A stretch of 6,965 nucleotides of DNA from assembly GCA_947629875.1 (NCBI GenBank), contig CANRFK010000077.1, positions 1 through 6,965 of the forward strand, read 5' to 3'. The position numbers and the translations under genes were made by a program. This document shows positions 6,161 to 6,965 of the stretch, in pieces; position 1 is the first letter of the stretch, and each line of letters opens with the position of its first letter. This stretch comes from an uncultured Clostridia bacterium. GTDB taxonomy: Bacteria; Bacillota; Clostridia; Christensenellales; Borkfalkiaceae. The notes beneath the pieces are model-generated. The model searched no databases, was not told the DNA's origin, and saw nothing but the letters and a program-made list of their open reading frames with translations.

Positions 6161-6166
6161 CTCCTT
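6161..6166 (-). promoter_or_regulatory. Ribosome binding site fixing the lipoprotein start at 6154
   Basis: AAGGAG lies six bases before ATG at 6154. The upstream in-frame ATG at 6181 lacks such a site and would spoil the signal peptide. Confidence 0.8.
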
Positions 6167-6189
6167 TTTCCTTACAGTCATACAAACGG

Positions 6190-6500
6190 GGCGCCGCCGA
6201 ACATCTCCGCAGCATTCCCGCCAACTTCACAATTTCCCGCCTGCCACAGCGGCTCCGCCGCCGTCCCGACGGTTGAAAACTTCTATCCCTTCGGATAGCC
6301 GACCGCCGTCCCGCCGCAGAACATTTTTGTAGCGTTCTTGCCTTCGGTTCCCAATCTCCCGTCCGTCCCGACGGTTGAAGACTTCTATCGGGCAACCGTC
6401 CGCCGCCCCGCCGAAGAACATTTTTGTAGCGTTCTTGCGTTCACTCCTCGGTCTCCCATCCGTCCCGACAACATCCGCCGACGCCTTTGTAACGCACGGT
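6190..6500 (-). repeat. Decayed tandem repeat, unit about 100 nt, in the lipoprotein gene leader
   Basis: Units begin at GTCCCGACGG: 6263-6364 (102 nt) and 6365-6461 (97 nt). Partial degenerate units lie on either side (from about 6190 and from 6462). The two central units share the inverted repeat CCGTC-CC-GACGG, GGTTGAA[A/G]ACTTCTATC, and a 24-nt identical block at 6318-6341 and 6415-6438 centred on CATTTTTGTAGCG. The first unit also carries a small stem CTATCC / CTTC / GGATAG. Because one spacing is 97 nt, the units fall in different reading frames, arguing against coding. Confidence 0.75.
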
Positions 6501-6504
6501 TGAC

Positions 6505-6531
6505 AAACTGTGAAACTATGGAACAGTTTCA
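6505..6531. promoter_or_regulatory. Nested inverted repeats at the predicted transcription start (operator candidate)
   Basis: TGAAACT (6511-6517) and AGTTTCA (6525-6531) are inverted with a 7-nt gap. Overlapping them, AAACTGT (6505-6511) and ACAGTTT (6523-6529) form a second inverted pair. The element touches the -10 box and covers the predicted start near 6524, a position suited to repressor binding; it could instead be a 5'-end RNA hairpin. Confidence 0.45.
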
Positions 6532-6559
6532 GTATACCATGCCCGCAGAAATTTTGCAA
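6531..6559 (-). promoter_or_regulatory. Extended -10 sigma-A promoter of the lipoprotein gene
   Basis: On the minus strand, TTGCAA (6554-6559) and TATACT (6531-6536) have a 17-nt spacer and a TG one base before the -10 (TGGTATACT). The predicted start near 6524 gives a leader of about 370 nt before ATG at 6154, spanning the tandem repeat. Confidence 0.65.
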
Positions 6560-6679
6560 GATTTTCCTCAAAAAATATGACACATATCCCCCGCAAATTG
6601 TTTTTTGCGTGCTATCGTGAAAGTATGAAAACCGCCTCTCTTCTTCTCTTCATTTTCGCCCCGCAGTTATCCCGCCCCG

Positions 6680-6785
6680 CATTCCGCCAATGCACACTCT
6701 CTATCCCTCTCACCCCCACTGTGAAAACCGCGCCGCCCCCGCTTGTCCCCAACATCATTCCGCCAATGCACACTCTCTATCCCTC
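6680..6785. repeat. Pair of identical 30-nt direct repeats
   Basis: Copies at 6680-6709 and 6756-6785 are identical, start CATTCCGCCAATG and end CTCTCTATCCCTC, and are 76 nt apart start to start. The second copy continues into CATACCGA and then the strong GC hairpin; the first continues into different sequence. Confidence 0.8.
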
Positions 6786-6793
6786 ATACCGAA

Positions 6794-6826
6794 CCCCGCC
6801 CCGCGCCCAAAGGGCGCGGGGCGGGG
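6794..6826. repeat. Perfect 15-bp GC hairpin
   Basis: CCCCGCCCCGCGCCC (6794-6808) and GGGCGCGGGGCGGGG (6812-6826) are exact complements around an AAA loop. There is no T-tract on either strand and no gene nearby that it would terminate, so it is best described as part of an intergenic palindromic repeat. Confidence 0.75.
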
Positions 6827-6848
6827 TGAGCGTATCTTTCTCTTGCTG

Positions 6849-6884
6849 TCCCCTTTTGGGGAAAGTGGCGCGCCCTTGCGCGCC
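6849..6884. repeat. Tandem hairpin element, copy B
   Basis: TCCCC / TTTT / GGGGA (6849-6862) is followed by GGCGCGC / CCTT / GCGCGCC (6867-6884) and GAAAGGGG. The arrangement matches copy A at 1137-1170 (CCCCTT-GGGGAA stem, then a second GC stem), with the second stem changed but still paired. Confidence 0.65.
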
Positions 6885-6915
6885 GAAAGGGGTTTCCTCA
6901 TACCGACCTCTCCCG

Positions 6916-6949
6916 CATCCTGCCGCACACTCTCCATCCCTCATACCGA
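6916..6949. repeat. Degenerate third copy of the 30-nt repeat
   Basis: The stretch from CATCCTGCC to CCATCCCTCATACCGA matches the second 30-nt copy plus its CATACCGA extension, with a few changes and a short deletion. It again precedes a GC-rich palindromic start at the window end. Confidence 0.55.
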
Positions 6950-6965
6950 GCCCGTCCCGCGGGCG

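Larger units (their letters stand above)
6560..6965. other. Gene-free right end rich in repeats
   Basis: No gene can be supported in these 406 nt. They hold two 30-nt direct repeats, a degenerate third copy, one very strong GC hairpin and a tandem-hairpin element, listed separately. The last bases, CCCGTCCCGCGGGCG, look like the start of another GC hairpin cut by the window edge. Confidence 0.7.

Noticed and set aside
3206..6298. A 1030-codon open frame on the plus strand antisense to the lipoprotein gene, Arg/His/Asp-rich
   Set aside because: It arises because the 69-bp repeat has no stop in that antisense frame. It has no signal, domain or ribosome site, while the minus strand encodes a clear lipoprotein with conserved repeats.
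6500..6540. Plus-strand promoter from TTGACA at 6500 to TATACC at 6532
   Set aside because: The spacing is about 26 nt, far outside the sigma-A range; TATACC is the complement side of the better minus-strand -10 region.
6227..6583. A 118-codon minus-strand open frame with repeated KNVLRRDG-like and VFNRRDG words
   Set aside because: The underlying DNA repeats fall in different frames (spacings 102 and 97 nt), and the frame starts upstream of the predicted transcription start.
6680..6949. CRISPR array
   Set aside because: Only two exact 30-nt copies and one decayed copy occur at unequal distances (76 and about 160 nt), with a hairpin in the second interval and no cas gene in view.
6625..6965. 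Plus-strand ATG at 6625 beginning MKTASLLLFIFA, open to the window end
   Set aside because: The start resembles a signal peptide, but there is no proper ribosome site and the frame runs straight through the 30-nt repeats and the GC hairpins.

Overview
The window looks like a chromosomal segment of a GC-rich member of the Bacillota, most likely class Clostridia and gut- or host-associated. The evidence is a Gram-positive-type DnaK, AAGGAG-type ribosome sites, sigma-A-like promoters, and a very long lipoprotein built from BspA-type leucine-rich repeats. GC-rich hairpin repeats also fill the gaps between genes. A finer assignment cannot be supported from the sequence alone.

Layout, left to right. 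(1) 1-1082, minus: the first 360 codons of dnaK, running off the left edge. (2) 1083-1540: a 458-nt gap between grpE and dnaK packed with inverted repeats. (3) 1541-2119, minus: grpE with a GTG start. (4) 2120-2279: a divergent promoter region serving grpE (minus) and the next gene (plus). (5) 2280-2912, plus: a 210-residue phosphoribosyltransferase-fold protein related to orotate phosphoribosyltransferase, in which the acidic pair of the PRPP-binding motif is replaced by Ala-Ala. (6) 2913-3070: a convergent gap with four hairpins or palindromes, including terminators for both flanking genes. (7) 3071-6154, minus: a 1027-residue lipoprotein with a possible BamE/SmpA-like N-terminal module and about 26 BspA-type repeats. 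(8) 6155-6560: its leader, holding a decayed tandem repeat of about 100 nt, an inverted repeat at the predicted transcription start, and a good extended -10 promoter. (9) 6560-6965: a gene-free stretch with 30-nt direct repeats and strong GC hairpins.

How the genes work together: GrpE is the nucleotide-exchange factor for DnaK, so the left part is the Hsp70 chaperone module. HrcA is not next to grpE, and no CIRCE operator is visible. The phosphoribosyltransferase-like gene and the surface lipoprotein have no evident functional link to it; each appears to be a single-gene transcription unit.

No obviously new multi-gene system is visible. The points most worth following are the PRTase-like protein with a lost acidic motif, the architecture and recent repeat expansion of the lipoprotein, its repeat-bearing leader, and the hairpin repeat families that recur at both ends of the window.
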